Counted from the first letter of the stretch, positions 1-12,896 are shown. The stretch: 64,000 nucleotides of DNA from Podospora bellae-mahoneyi (GCF_035222275.1 NC_085883.1:1-64000); one strand, 5' to 3'. The notes: generated by a model from the sequence alone, not told the origin. Numbers and translations: made by a program.

Positions 1-10
1 CCTAACCCTG
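1..10. repeat. Telomere-repeat remnant at window start
   Basis: The first bases read CCTAACCCTG, just over one unit of the C-strand of the standard fungal telomere repeat (CCCTAA)n. This is the orientation expected at a left chromosome end. Only a little more than one unit is present, so it could be the inner edge of a telomere cut off by the window or assembly, or a chance match. The subtelomeric-type repeats that follow support the first reading. Confidence 0.45.
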
Positions 11-3000
11 TCTTTCACATGATACATAGCGGTTCGGGCCCTCTACATATATATAGCGGTTAAGCTATTTCTTTTACATCGTACATAGCGGTTCGGGCCC
101 CTCTCTATATATATATAGCGGTTTAGCTATTTTTTACATCGTACATAGCGGTTCGGGCCCTCTATATATATATATACCGCTTTAATTATTTTTTTACATA
201 ATATATAGCGGTTCGGGCCCCTCTGTATATATATATACCGCTTTAATTTCTTTTTCTATAATATATAGCGGTTCGGGCGCCTTTATATATATATATACCG
301 CTTTAATTTCTTTTTCTATAATATATAGCGGTTCGGGCGCCTTTATATATATATATACCGCTTTAATTTCTTTCTTTACATCGTACATAGCGGTTCGGGC
401 GCCTCTCTATATATATAGCGGTTCGGCTATTTCTTTATATCGTACATAGCGGTTCGGGCGCCTCCATATATATATAGCGGTTCGGACGCCTTTCTATATA
501 TATATACTAATTCGGCTATTTTTATATATAGTATATAGCGATTCCGGCGCTCTTTTATATACATATATTACTTCGCTTATTCGTCTATAATATATATAGC
601 GGTTTAACCCCTTTCTTATATATATATATTACTTCGGTTATTCGTTTATATTATATATAGCGGTTCCGCCGCTTTCTTCTTTATATATACCGGTTCAGCT
701 TTTTTTCTTAAAAGTACATAGCGGTTCGGGCGCCTTTTTAATATATATATAGCGGTTCGTACGGTCATTTTACTTTTATATACCCGTTCTTAAAGCGTTT
801 GATTTATATATATACCGATTTAGCTACTTTCTTATATAATATATAATACTACGGGAACCTTTTTTTATATATATCGCGGTTAAATTATTTTTTTATATAC
901 TATATAACGGTTCGGGCGCCTCTATATATATATAGCGGTTTAGCTATTTCTTTACATCGTATATAGCGGTTCGGGCGACTCTATATATATATACAGCGGT
1001 TTAACTATTTTTTTTACATTGTATATAGCGGTTCGGGCGCCTTTACATTTATATAGCGGTTCGGCTATTTCTTTATATAGTATATAGCGGTTCGGGCGCC
1101 TATATATATATATACCGCTTTAATTATTTATTTTACATAGTATATAGCGGCTCGGGCGCCTCTATATATATATATATATACCGGTTCAATTCTTTTTTTA
1201 CATAGTACATAGCGGTTCGGGCGCCTCTCTATATATATAGCGGTTCGGCTATTTCTTTATATCGTACATAGCGGTTCGGGCCCCTCTCTATATAAATAGC
1301 GGTTTAGCTGTTTCTTTACATCGTACATAGCGGTTCGGGCGCCTCTATATATATATATAGCGGTTTAGCTATTTCTTTACATCGTAAATAGCGGTTCGGG
1401 CACCTTTATATATATATACCGGTTCGGCTATACCTTTATATAATATATAGCGGTTCGGGCGCTCTTTTATATATATATATTAGTTCTGCTATTCTTTTAC
1501 ATAGTATATAGCGTTTCGGACGCTCTTTTATTTATATATAGTAATTCGGTAATTCGTCTATATTATATATAGCGGTTCGGCCGCTTTTTTATCTATATAT
1601 ACCGGTTCGGCTTTTTTTTTAAATAGTACATAGCGGTTCGGGCGCCTTTTTAATATATATATAGCGGTTCGTACGGTTATTTTACTTATATATAGCCGTT
1701 CTTACAGCCGTTTATTTTTATATATACCGGTTTAGCTATTCTTTTATATAGTATATTTTGGTTCGGGCGCCTTTATATCTATATATACCGGTCTATATTT
1801 TCTTTTATAGTATAATCCTCTATATATATATATACCGGTTTAATTATTTTTTATAGTATAATCCTCTATATATATATATACCGGTTTAATTATTTTCTTT
1901 ACATAGTACATAGCGGTTCGGGCGCCTCTATATATATATATACCGGTTTAATTATTTTCTTTACATAGTATATAGCGGTTCGGCCGCCTCTATATTTATA
2001 TATACCGGTTTAATTGTTTTTTTATATAGTATAACCTTCTATATATATATATACCGGTTTAATTATTTTCTTTATATCGTATATAGCGGTTCGTACGCCT
2101 CTCTATATATATAGCGGTTGGGCTATTTTTTAATATCATATATAGCGGTTCGGACGCCTTTATATATATATATACCGGTTTAATTCTTTTTTTATATAGT
2201 ATAACTCTTTATATATATATATACCGGTTTAATTATTTTTCCTATATAATATATAACTATTCGGGCGCGTCTATATTTATATATACCGGTTTAAGTTTTT
2301 TTTTTATATAGTATAATCCTCTATATATATATATACCGGTTTAATTATTATTTTCTACATAGTATATAGCGGTTCGGGCGTCTTTATATCTATATATATC
2401 GGTTTAATTATTTTTCTTATATAGTATATAGCGGTTCGGGCGCCTTAATATATTTATATACCGCTTTAATTATTATTATATAATATATAGCGGTTCGGCC
2501 GCCTCTATATATATATATACCGGTTTAATTCTTTCTTTCTATAATATATAGCGGTTCGGGCGCCTTTTATATATATAAATAGAAATTCGAATTTTCTTTA
2601 TTTATATATTATAACTATATTTTCTTTTTATATATATTTAGCGGTTCGGTTATCTTTATCAATATATATAGTAATTCGGTTATTTAATTTATATATATAT
2701 CGTATTTTAATTATTTTTATTAATATATAATAATTTAATTACTTTTCTTTTTATATTTTATAATTATTATTTTTTTTAATTTATAAATAATATTTCGGCT
2801 ACTCTTTTCTTTATATATATTAAATAATCTTAGTTTTACTTTACTTATAACGGTTAAATAACTTTTTATATTTATATATTACTTAAATACTTTTTTATAT
2901 ATATAAAGCTTTTTAAATATTTTTTATATATATATAATTATTTAATTACTTATTATTTATATTTTAATTCGGGTACTTTATATATATATATTAATTCGGG

Positions 3001-3310
3001 CTTTTTATATATATATATAAAACTTCGGGCCCTTTTTTATTTATATATAACGGTTTAAACGCTTTATTATTTTTATTTAACTATTTAAATACCTTTTTAC
3101 TTATATATTTTTATTATTTTTTACTTTAATATATTTTAGTAAATATTTATATATTTAGCGGTTATATATTTTCTATATTTTTCTATATTATTTTATTATT
3201 TTTTTTAATATATATAAAGCTATTATTACTCTTTTTATTTTAATATATAATTAATAATATATATTTTTATTTTTAATTTTTAAATTTTTAAAATATATAT
3301 ATTTTTTAAA
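1..3310. repeat. Subtelomeric AT-rich minisatellite, ~60-bp period
   Basis: A block such as AGCGGTTCGGGCGCC recurs about every 60 bp from position 30 onward. It alternates with a (TA)n tract and a TTTAGCTATTTCTTTACAT-like spacer. The second half of each unit often appears as ATACCGCTTTAATT, so short GCGGT/ACCGC words occur in both orientations. Units are tightest between 1 and 2560 and decay to plain AT-rich sequence by about 3300. The array ends near a run of A at 3307-3323. Open frames here, such as a 64-codon reverse frame at 194-388 with an 18-residue internal repeat, are by-products of the array and not genes. Confidence 0.85.
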
Positions 3311-6300
3311 AAAAAAAAAAAAATATAATTACTTTATTAACTTTAAATATCTCGTACGAAGTTCCTCCCATACCCTAACCTAAACCAATGCTATTATAGA
3401 ACACTTAATATCCGATATTTTTACCCGTACGAGTAACCGGCGTACTACCGCCACCTTCTTATTTAATATAACTCCGTATTTTTAATAACGTACCTTAATA
3501 TTCTCTTTAAACTAACCTAACCCTTTTTTTTAAACTATAATTAACCCTATTATTAATTTTATCCCGTACGAATAGTCTTTCCTAAACTTATAAAATAAAT
3601 CTTTATTTTCCCTTAACGGTTCTTACCGCCTATAAAACTTTTTAGGAATCCTATACTTATTATATCCCTAAAAACCCCCGTTTAGCTTTCGTACGGTACT
3701 TAAATTTAAATCTTTAACCCTTAAAAGCTAATTACTTAACTCTACGCTTTTTTTCTAAACCCGTTTATCTTTAAGTAAACCCTCTAATATATATAGCTTT
3801 TCTAATTTACTAAGAAGTTTAAATAATTATAGAGTATTTTATACGACCCTATAAAATCTATAAGCCGATAATTATTAGAATTCGTACTATACGTATTCCT
3901 CTTTAAACTCGGTATACTTTAAAAAATAAACTATATAGTATACCCGTAATTATAAAAATACTTTTATTATAATCTTTATATCTTATATAATATCTTTCCT
4001 TCTTTCTTACTCTTTTATAATAACTTACCGTTACTTTTCTTTATTAATAGCTATATCGAAAGCCCCTTTATCTATAGCCTCCGGGGTTACCGTACGATAC
4101 GACCTATAGCCTTCCTCCTCTATCCGGCAAAACTTTATACGAACTATATTAAAAAACCGCTTTTTATATAACTTATATAACTCCTCGCCCTCCTTATACT
4201 CGGCTTTATCTATCTACTTATTTATTACCTAAAAAAGAATAATCCTATAATATAGGTTATTATTTCGTACGAAATACTTTATCTTTAATAATATTAAATT
4301 TATAGTTCCGGTAATTAACTTTTTAGCCGTACGATTCTTTATAAAAAAAATTACCGATTCGGCTTTTACTCCGTTTCTCCCGGTTCGTCCGCTTTCTTAA
4401 ATAAAGTCCTTTAATATTTTTAGAAAGTCCGGTATAAAAAATATATTATACGTTTAGAATATTAATATTAATACCTAGAGTAAACGTTACTATAATAGTA
4501 TTACCGCTTTTTATTTACCCTCGTACGATTTTACTTTTTTAAATATTATTTTTTATACTATTATAGTATACCGGATACTTAAATAAGTATAAAATAGCTT
4601 TAAAAAAATCGATCGAGGGGGAATAAATAATAACCTTTATATAAGGATTACGGTTACCGATAGACTTAACTTATTAGTTAAGGGCTCGGAGGACGGCCTC
4701 TTAATCTCTATACTTAACTATAGAATACTTAATATTCGACCGGGATATAATAAACCGTACGATAGTTACTTTTTACGAATTAAAATATAAATTTTTATAA
4801 AACTTTAGTAGGTCCCGAGGTAGGAGGGTAGTTATTAAAAAGATTAATTATATCCCGATTAAAACTATATATTAGCCGATTTGCCGGAGGAGTAATCGAA
4901 ATTCGTACGACGAGTTTAAAATAATATAATATTTATTAAAAATAATCCGGTTAAGCTATTATCGTATATTAAATCTATTAACGAAGGTCTTAAACGTTTA
5001 AGTATAAAAGGCCTTTAGCGTTATAAAAATAATTTAATTAATTAAAACCTCTTTAGAGCTTTAGATTATATAACTAATCTTTAATTCTTTATAACGCTAA
5101 GTTATATCTTTTTATAGTATTATAAAAAGGAAAATAATAATAGTAACCCTATCCTTCGTATAATAGGCCGGAAGTAAAAAAATAATACTTTTTCCACTCT
5201 TTATTCCGGTAATATAAAGGATTAAGCTAAACCTTCGTATAACGGAAATTAATATTTTACGTTAATTATTTTTAAAATTAATATTAAGGTTATTAAGTAT
5301 TTAACGGAAACGGCCTTTAATATTAAGGTTAATTAAGTACCGGAGTCGTTCCTATCGTACGGTATAACGTTAGTTCTAAAAGAAGTTAGTTTTAGTTTAC
5401 TAAAGTATTAAAGTATTATCCGAATTAAAGGTAAATAACTAGTATTATAATTAATTAAGCTTTATGAATTATTATTATCATACGGTATATCCTAACTTTC
5501 CTTAATTAATATATTTAACGTATACTATCCTAATAACCCTTTCCGAGTAGCCGGTTTAAGCCGTAATTATAGGATTAAAGCCCTTAGTTTCGTTATCCTT
5601 ATCGTAATTAAAATTAAACGCGTTATAATTATTGGACGACGGTACTATTTTATTTTTTAATAAACTCCTTAAAATAAAATAAGTAAGAAATTAATAAATA
5701 ATACTTACGGTAATATAACGTTAAAGTTAAATATTAATTTTAAATTTAAAGTAACGTTTTATATATAATAAAAGGGCTTAGCTAACTTTATTAAACGACT
5801 ATTAGTTTTTTAGGTTATTAAAGAATATAATTAGGCCGGTATCTCTAAACTCGATATCCTTAAATAACTATACGAATTTTATATTTTAAAAGAATAAAGT
5901 GGGGGTAAAGGCTCTATTAAATTAATATTATAAATTAAAGTAAAAAGAGTAAATAAATTAAAAGTATTATACGACGCTTATATTTAGTTTCCTTAAGAAA
6001 TAGCGGTAAATAGCCTTTAACTATTTAATATAGTTTAACCTTTTATAGTATTATAGTATAATTATAACTATACTATACTAAATAAATATATTTTTAAGCC
6101 TTCTAACTAATATATTTTAGAACTTTATACTTAAAAGCTCTATCGTACGAGGTAGTAACCCTAATAATAAATAGATAACGATAAAAAGGAGGGATCGGAG
6201 TTTATTTACCCGGTTTAGGTATAACTAGGCCTCGGTTATATAATAAATATAACTATTACCCTCTTTTTTTAATTAAAGTTAGGTAAGGGAAGGATTTTCG

Positions 6301-6392
6301 GTAATACGTTATACGATTTAATTTTAAGGCCGCTAAAAGTATATATTATTAAAATTAAAAAAAAAGGAATATCTAATTTTATCCTAATTTAT
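3311..6392. repeat. RIP-mutated repeat DNA, 5' part of interrupted repeat copy A
   Basis: This stretch is very AT-rich, has stops in all frames and contains no recognisable gene. CpA and TpG are scarce while CpG survives, often inside the palindrome CGTACG. The part from about 4830 to 5455 aligns in the same orientation with 16030-16660; for example both carry CCGATT(T/A)GCCGGAGGA-type words and a shared GGAGTCGTTCCTAT. Differences are mostly C/T and G/A. The remaining part (5460-6392) shows no convincing match to the corresponding stretch of copy B. The family was not identified; a DNA transposon is possible. Confidence 0.6.
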
Positions 6393-6837
6393 TATCACAG
6401 TTAACCCAACGGCAGGCCGCGCAGTAGGTGGGGCGCGGGGCGTCCCCAGCCAATCATTAAGGGAACCAGGAGGCAGCCAATCAAGGCTGGCCAGGAGTGC
6501 TACGGCGCCAAGAGGCCTGAGCAGTCTGCAGGATGCAAGATGCTACGGGTGATCGAAGGCATAGCACGACGAGCACTCCGCAGGATGCAAAGTGCTATGA
6601 GTGATCGGGGCCGTAGCAGGGCGAGCACCTCAAGGCCCCGAGGTCTATATATACGGAGGAACTGGCTAGTGTAGATAGATAGTTCCGCAGTATACAATTT
6701 CAAGTTGTATTCACGGTATCTTGTGTTTATATTAAGACATCTTGTCGTACACTGTTTAGCTATACCGAACCAGGATTATTCAAAAGTAGCCTTTAACCGG
6801 TATCCCTTTCAGAGGTTCTAGATAGAGGTTCGTTATA
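6393..6837 (+). repeat. 5' LTR of element 1
   Basis: This 445-bp LTR starts TATCACAG, whereas its 3' partner starts TGTCACAG; the change fits RIP on the opposite strand. Its end (CGTTATA versus CGTCATA) shows the same kind of change. The first 250 bases are GC-rich and almost identical to the 3' LTR. From about 6642 a block beginning GGTCTATATATACGGAGG is shared with all other LTRs in the window; the TATATA there is the likely retroelement promoter. The LTR ends were fixed using target duplications of related copies at 20846-21229 and 23876-31517. Confidence 0.9.
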
Positions 6838-6839
6838 CG

Positions 6840-7960
6840 TTACATATTTACTTTAACTCTATTACGGATAAGTTAAAGGCGTTTTTTTACTACTATAGTT
6901 GGACCTAAGAACGTTTAAATAGGAGGCGTCCCGCCTAGCCTAAGTAGTAAGGGACCTACCACTACTAGCACTCGACCTACCGTAGAGCAGGTAATGCGGC
7001 GTCTTAAGGAACTCGAGGACGAGGCTTAGCAGACTCGGGAGCAGATTATTACTATATTAACCTTACCTAAGGTAGTACCTAAGTTCCCGGTACCGGAGCG
7101 CTATAGAGGAAGAAAGGCAGAGCTTAGAGGGTTCTTAATCTAGCTTAAAACCTATTTTCGTTAATACCTAAACTAATTTACTAACGAAGAGTCGAAAGTT
7201 ATTTTCGCGGCTACCAGACTTAAGGATAGGGCTCTCGCGTGGTTCGAGCCTATCCTCGATAACTATTACGAGGAAGAGCCGTCCGATCAGGAGAAGATTA
7301 CCGTGGAATGCTTCGAGAGTTACTGTATCTTTAAGATTAAGCTTAAGGAGGTATTTAGGGAGTACGATGAGGCAAGGCGCGCGTAGGAGAGGCTCGTAAA
7401 CCTGCGTTAGACGCGCTTAGTAGCCGACTACGCGGCTCTATTTAAGATCGATAGCTTACGTAGCACTATTAACGATAAGGGGTTAATACAGCTCTTCTAT
7501 AATAGCCTTAAGGAAGAAGTAAAGGATAAGTTATATAAGGAGTCGAGGCCTAATACTATCGACAAATATATTGCTATAGCTATACGGATCGACGATCGAT
7601 AGTTCCAGCGTCGTACGGAGAAGAAAGATAATAATAGGGGTCACTACGGCAATAAGGGGCACTTTAGTAATAACCGTCCTAACGATAAGCGTAAAAGACG
7701 ATACCCTAGTATTAGCTATTCCGGCATTACGTACTTAGGACCGATAGATATCGATACTATATAGTAGTAGAGGCCGCAAGGCCGAGGCTAGGGCAGGGAT
7801 AACCTTAAGTGTTTTAACTGTAGTAAGGCAGGATATTTTAAGAAGGACTGCAGGGTACCTAAGCGACTCGGCTGGAAGAAGGAAATCGCAGCCACCACCA
7901 TATCGAAGGGACCGAGGGTTATAGAAATAGCAGCCATCGGGTACCAATAAGGCGGAGTGA
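6840..7960 (+). pseudogene. gag region of element 1, stop-riddled
   Basis: In one frame around 7070-7260 the translation reads KVVPKFPVPERYRG, then FLI*LKTYFR and later FAATRLKDRALAWFEP, the typical retrotransposon gag pattern ending in a WFEP motif. Several in-frame stops interrupt it. At 7800-7855 lies a zinc-knuckle remnant reading CFNCSKAGYFKKDC: the pattern CX2CX4HX4C with the histidine changed to tyrosine, as a CAC-to-TAC RIP change would do. The product would be the nucleocapsid protein, but this copy cannot make it. Confidence 0.8.
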
Positions 7961-8427
7961 TAAGATTAAAGGGAGACTCTAACTGGCACGCCGAATAAGA
8001 GGAAGCAGAGTTCCAGGAGCTACGGGAAGTAGTAGAAAGGCTAAAGGCGGAGTACGAGGAAGGAGATCTTTAAATACAGGCATTGCAGGATTAACTAGTA
8101 CGGATCACTGCGGAAATTACTATAGAAGTCGCTAAGGGCGATAATCCTACGTAAGGACCTACCAGGTAGACGATACCGGAGAGGTAGTACGGCAAGCACA
8201 GATTTGCTGTCTCACAGGATATATCGTAGCCTGTGAAGCTCGTATATAAGAGCTGGGAAGAGTACTGGAAGGGCAAGAAGGTCGCTAGCATTAGGATCGC
8301 GAAAATACTAGAAAATACACTAACACCCACATAATATACACCCTGTAAAGGAGATACGGCACAACTTTATCCTAGGTATCCGGAACATCGGAGAGTACCT
8401 TGGTTCCAGTGTATTACACACGGATAT

Positions 8428-8877
8428 GTGGAGCACTACCAGAGCAAGGCACTATACGGCCACTGGCCGGTACGTAAGGTGGGCAAGGAGAGTAAGCTAC
8501 AGCCGGTCAGGAAGACTATGGCTAGGTGGGAAAAGGCCCAGCAGGAGGACCTGAATAACTACCTCTTATGGAAGGTTCAGGACCCGGTTGAACTGAAGGA
8601 TAGCCTTCAGGTTATACAGATCGCACCAAGGCATGCGAGATACTGCGTCGAGTACGCAGAAGGTTGGGATACGGACGATAGCGTACGCTCTTTGAACGAA
8701 GTGGTACTAGGATGGTGCCCAAGCCCAGACTGCGCCATACATCTGCGGGAGAAGGTCAAGCGATATCATCAAGACAAGGCACATAAGACCAAGCAGAAGA
8801 ACCGCTATCGGACGAGGATGCGAGAAAGTGCCAGGGAAGCAAGAGACGGAAGATGGGAGGAAGCCAGGCGGGCATAG
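8428..8877 (+). pseudogene. Open segment of the element 1 gag-pol frame, unidentified domain
   Basis: This 149-codon open segment lies between the zinc knuckle and the protease. The protein is charged and basic toward its end (KVKRYHQDKAHKTK, then many Arg/Glu). Two short motifs, CVEYAEGW and LGWCPSPDCAIHLREK, contain spaced cysteines. I do not recognise the domain. The same stretch exists in element 2 (about 25870-26330) with extensive RIP changes, so it belongs to this retrotransposon family and is not a host gene. It is flanked by stops in frame and is probably not translated alone. Confidence 0.55.
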
Positions 8878-9099
8878 TTGAAAGACTTCGTGTTACTAGT
8901 CAACCCGGGGCAGGAGGACGCTTTTGAACGACATAACCGCTTGGGAAACGACTCGCGGCCCTTCGCGGGGGCCGTCAACCTCTAACGGACCACGAACGGC
9001 ATTTTCGAAGGTATCGGCGTAAGGCGAAGGTATAGGATAACGACCCAAGGCTTATTAGCGAGGTCGCTGCTATACAGGGAGGAAGCAAAAGAAATAAAC

Positions 9100-11050
9100 G
9101 CCTCTGGGTTACTGCACGATGGAGGGATCTCCAGGCAGTAGCATTGATAGACGGTGGTACAGAGACGAACCTAATTTCGCCACAGTTCGTACACTAGGCC
9201 CGGATACTATAAAAGAAAAAGAAGGAATGGATCGTTATATAAGGACCATTTCGTACGCAAAAGGTCCATAGGGAAACACTACCCCTAGACATCACAGTCG
9301 AAGGAAAAATAACTTTAGTTATATTCGATATTGTGGATATGGGACCCTCGAAGGATATGATCCTAGGGCAACCATGGCATGAAGACTATAACCTAGACAT
9401 CGATTAGAGGGATGGTGGCTACTTACGACCAAGAGAACTTTAGAAGTATCTAGCTAACGATGGGAGATTAGGAGCACGGACGGAGCAGAGTGTAGGACAA
9501 GCACCCTCCACGGTACCACCGTAAGGAGCCCAAGAAGTAATAGTATACTCCATCGATATAGGCGGTAAGATCGAAAAAGTAGGGTTAACGACGTTGGTGG
9601 AGATATCGGAGGTCAATAAATACGCCTACTATAATAACGTAAAGAAAGGCGAGAAAAAGGCGGTACCGGTAGAATATCGAGGACACCCAGCCTTTACAGC
9701 TAAGCATTTGGAGGGGCTTCCAGAGCGAGGGCCGTGGGATTACGAGATTAAGTTAAAAGAGGGAGCTAAACTACGGCTATTTAAGGTATACTACACTAAC
9801 GATAAGCAGAGTGAGGAGCTACGGAAGTATTTAGACGAGAATTTGAAGAGAGGCTATATTAGGGAATCCACATCGCTAGCAAAATACCCCGTTTTCTTCG
9901 TACCGAAGAAGGACGGTGGCTTGCGACTATGTATGGATTACCGGTAGCTGAATAACAAGACGGTAAAAAACAATTACCCGCTACCGTTAATATCTAGGTT
10001 ACAGAGTTAACTAGCCGAGGCGCGATACTTCACACGCTTGGATATACCTATCGGGTACGCCCATATACGGATCAAAGAAGGAGACGAATGGAAGACAGCG
10101 TTTCGTACGCCCTATAGTCATTTCGAGTATCTCGTAATGCCATTTGGGCTAACCAATGCGCCCGCGACGTTCCAATCTCTCGTTGACCATACGATACGGA
10201 AATACCTCGACAAGACAGCAGTGTGCTATCTCGACGACGTTCTTATCTACTCACGCACTCTGGAGGAGCATAAGCGGCACGTACGAGAGATACTCGACGC
10301 GCTACACGGAGCCGGACTCTCAGTTAATAAGGAGAAGAGCGAGTTCCACGTACAAAAGACAGTATATCTAGGATACTTGATATCGCTAGGTGAGGTTCGT
10401 ATGGAACCTGGGAAAATTGCGGTAGTTAAGGACTGGCCTACGCCGCAGTCACAGACATACGTTAGGGAATTCTTGGGGTTTACGAACTTCTACCGGATAT
10501 TTATTCGAGGGTACGTAGGTATCGCGAGGCCTCTTAACTACTTGACTAAGAAGGACGTGGAGTTCCGGTGGGGGCAGGAAGAAGAGTAGGCCTTTTAGGA
10601 GCTAAAAGAGGCTATTTTAAAGGACCCGGTGCTTAAACTACTAGACCCCAGTCGACTATTTGAGGTCGAGGCGGATATATTAGACTATACGATCGGTGGG
10701 TAATTGGGATAGCGAGATGACGATAGTAAGCTATACCTAATAGCCTTCTTTTCGAAAAAGCTCGAGGGAGCACGTTAAAACTACCTAATCCACGATAAAG
10801 AGCTACTCGCTATTATCGAAGCGTTCGAGGAGTGGAGGCTATACTTTAGTAGCATTAAGTACGAAGTATAGGTCTATACGGATTATAAGAACCTACGGTA
10901 CTTTACTACCACGAAGGTCCTTAACGCGCGGCAAATACGATAGTCAGAGTTTCTTTCGGAATTTAACTTTTAAATTAACTATAAGAAGGGATCGGAGAAC
11001 GCTAGGGTAGACGCACTTAGTAGGCGTACCGACCACTATAAGGATATACC
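9100..11050 (+). pseudogene. Protease, reverse transcriptase and RNase H of element 1, broken
   Basis: Near 9148 the frame reads ALIDGGTETNLIS, the aspartic-protease active-site region. The reverse transcriptase follows: PVFFVPKKDGGLRLCMDYR at about 9890-9947, then LDIPIGYAHIRI and FRTPYSHFEYLVMPFGLTNA from 10038, and YLDDVLIYSR, the catalytic YxDD box, near 10230. The RNase H region (10650-11050) retains LIAFFSKKLEGAR, ELLAIIEAFEEW and YTDYKNLRYF. A TAG at 9946 and many stops after 10588 break the frame. Length and order match a Ty3/gypsy pol. Confidence 0.85.
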
Positions 11051-11279
11051 CAGGGAGTCACCACCACTACTTAAAGAGGCGCCTAATGGCACTCTTAAGT
11101 ATCCACTATAGCCGTGGATGGAGTGTTGCGCAGTATATCGGGAGAGGGCCATTTCTAGCAAATACTAAGGGGAGTTGGGCAACGATATTACGGAGTAATA
11201 CTAGCAGGAAGAACTGGAGCCACAGGGCATCCAAAAAGATAGTTAGGGAAGGCTGTGGTATAAGAATCGAGCGTACGTG

Positions 11280-12581
11280 AAGCCAGGTGATAGGATAACA
11301 CTGGTAATAGATATTTACGTATCGAAGCTCGGAGGACATATAGGTATCGCAAAGACCATAGAAAAGATTAAGCAGCACTTTAACTAGCCGAGGATTAAAG
11401 ACGACGTTAAGGAAGCTATCCAGTTATGCTATACGTACGAGAGAACGAGGGTTACGAGGTATAAGCCTTACGGATTTCTGGAGCTACTACCAGTAGCGGA
11501 GCGGCTATAGAGCTTAGTTACTATAGACTTCATTACTAAATTATTAAAGTCTAAGGACACGGTAACCGGCGTTAAGTACGATAGTATATTAACGGTAGTC
11601 GACAGGCTCACTAAGTAGGTATACTTCTTGCTATATAAGGAGACCTAGTCGGCAAAGTAACTGGCGGACATAGTACTACGGTATATTATAGTAACATATA
11701 TATAGCTAAAGGAGTTTATTACGGATCACGATACTAAGTTCGTATCGAAGTTTTGGAGAGCGTTAATGACGAGGCTGGGGGTAGTAAGTAAGGCGTTATC
11801 GGCCTACTACCCTTAGACAGACGGTTAGACGGAGCGGCTTAATTAGATCGTGGAATAATACCTACGGAATTATATTAATTTCGAGTAGGACGATTGGGTT
11901 AAACTATTGCTTACGGTATAGCTAGCGTATAATATATCGCTAATAGAGACCACGAAAGTTATACCTTTCTTCGCGAATTTCGGCTACGAGGCAGACCTAC
12001 GGCAAGGGCCTACCGTTGAGGTGCCCAGGGCCGGGGTCAAGGTAGATAAGATGTATATGCTCCACGGCAAGCTTAAATAAGAACTGGAGTTTATGAGGGA
12101 AAGGATGCGGAAATACTATAATACTAAAAGGCTCGAGGGACCTCGCCTTAAGGAGGGAGATATGGTATTCCTTTCCATACGCAATTTACGCACCAAAAGA
12201 CCTAGTAAGAAGCTGGACCACAGGCGAGTGGGCCCGTTCAAGGTCAAAAGGAAGATATCGGAGACGGCATTCGAACTGGAGCTACCCCGTACGATGCGTC
12301 TACGGTCACATACCTTTCACATCTCACTTCTGGAGCCCGCACCACCGGCAAGTAAGGCCAATACACAGGCCGTGGCGGAGGACGAAGAAGAGGAGTACGA
12401 TGTGGAAGAGATACTGGATTCACGGTTTAACAGAGGCCAATTGGAGTATTTGGTCAGTTGGTTAGGATATCCGGCTACAGACAACTCGTGGGAGCCACAG
12501 GCACACCTTAACTGCCCAGAGAAGCTAAAAGAATTCCACCAGCGATATCTAGACCGGCCAAAACCCAAACAGGCAAAATAG
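11280..12581 (+). pseudogene. Integrase and chromodomain of element 1, broken
   Basis: The zinc-binding region reads GGHIGIAKTIEKIKQHFN around 11330-11385, and the second half of the HHCC finger is damaged (CYTYERT). TIDFITKL near 11525 carries the first catalytic Asp. The last 162 codons (12093-12581) are open: a basic integrase tail (GPFKVKRKISETAFELELP) followed by a chromodomain reading EEILDSRFNRGQLEYLVSW and LGYPATDNSWEP at about 12400-12500. The chromodomain carries the aromatic residues expected for histone-tail binding, which in this family directs integration to heterochromatin. Upstream stops make the whole non-functional. Confidence 0.85.
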
Positions 12582-12626
12582 ATCCGGGCGCAAGAGGACC
12601 CGACCGGGCCCTCTTAAGCCTGGAAG

Positions 12627-12696
12627 AACCTCAGCAGGAGTCGAACCTGCGCCTCCGACAGGGTAGTCGGCGTACTACACGCTATACTACAAGGTT
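12627..12696 (-). repeat. tRNA-like sequence 1 inside element 1
   Basis: Read on the minus strand, these 70 bases can fold as a cloverleaf. There is an acceptor-like pairing of AACCTT(G) with (C)TGAGGTT with mismatches, a T arm with stem GCAGG/CCTGC around TTCGACT, and a five-pair anticodon stem CCGAC/GTCGG. The anticodon loop has only six bases (TACCCT), so it is not a normal tRNA. The internal promoter B box (GGTTCGACTCC) is intact. An RIP-mutated counterpart is at 30086-30155 in element 2, so it belongs to the element. Sequence 2 lies exactly 200 bp downstream. Confidence 0.6.
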
Positions 12697-12826
12697 GGAA
12701 GGTAGGAAGGAATCCAGGCCCAACTAGCGTTACACACCCCCACCACCGCAAAAAGACGTACCACCGGCGGACAACAAAAAACTGGCCTTAGCTCACAGCC
12801 AGATGGCTATGAGACAAAGCCAGGAG

Positions 12827-12896
12827 AACCTCGGCAGGATTCGAACCTGCGCCTCCGGCAGAGTAGTCGGCGTGCTACACGCTACACCACGAGGTT
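12827..12896 (-). repeat. tRNA-like sequence 2 inside element 1
   Basis: On the minus strand the acceptor stem is a perfect seven pairs (AACCTCG/CGAGGTT). The T arm is perfect (GCAGG-TTCGAAT-CCTGC) and the D stem is GTGT/GCAC. The anticodon stem has one A-C mismatch and the loop is six bases (TACTCT). Pol III A-box-like (TGGTGTAGCG) and B-box (GGTTCGAATCC) sequences are present. Length is 70, two or three short of a normal tRNA. I read it as tRNA-derived rather than a functional tRNA gene. The counterpart in element 2 is at 30286-30355. Confidence 0.6.

Noticed and set aside
194-388. 64-codon minus-strand frame with an 18-residue internal repeat
   Set aside because: It is a direct translation of the 60-bp minisatellite; the repeat is in the DNA and no gene features are present.
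8428-8877. Independent host gene at 8428-8877
   Set aside because: The same sequence is present, RIP-mutated, at the same place in element 2, so it is part of the retrotransposon.
12627-12896. Calling the two tRNA-like segments as functional tRNA genes
   Set aside because: The anticodon loops have six bases, total length is 70, and one acceptor stem is mismatched. They are also repeated inside a transposon.
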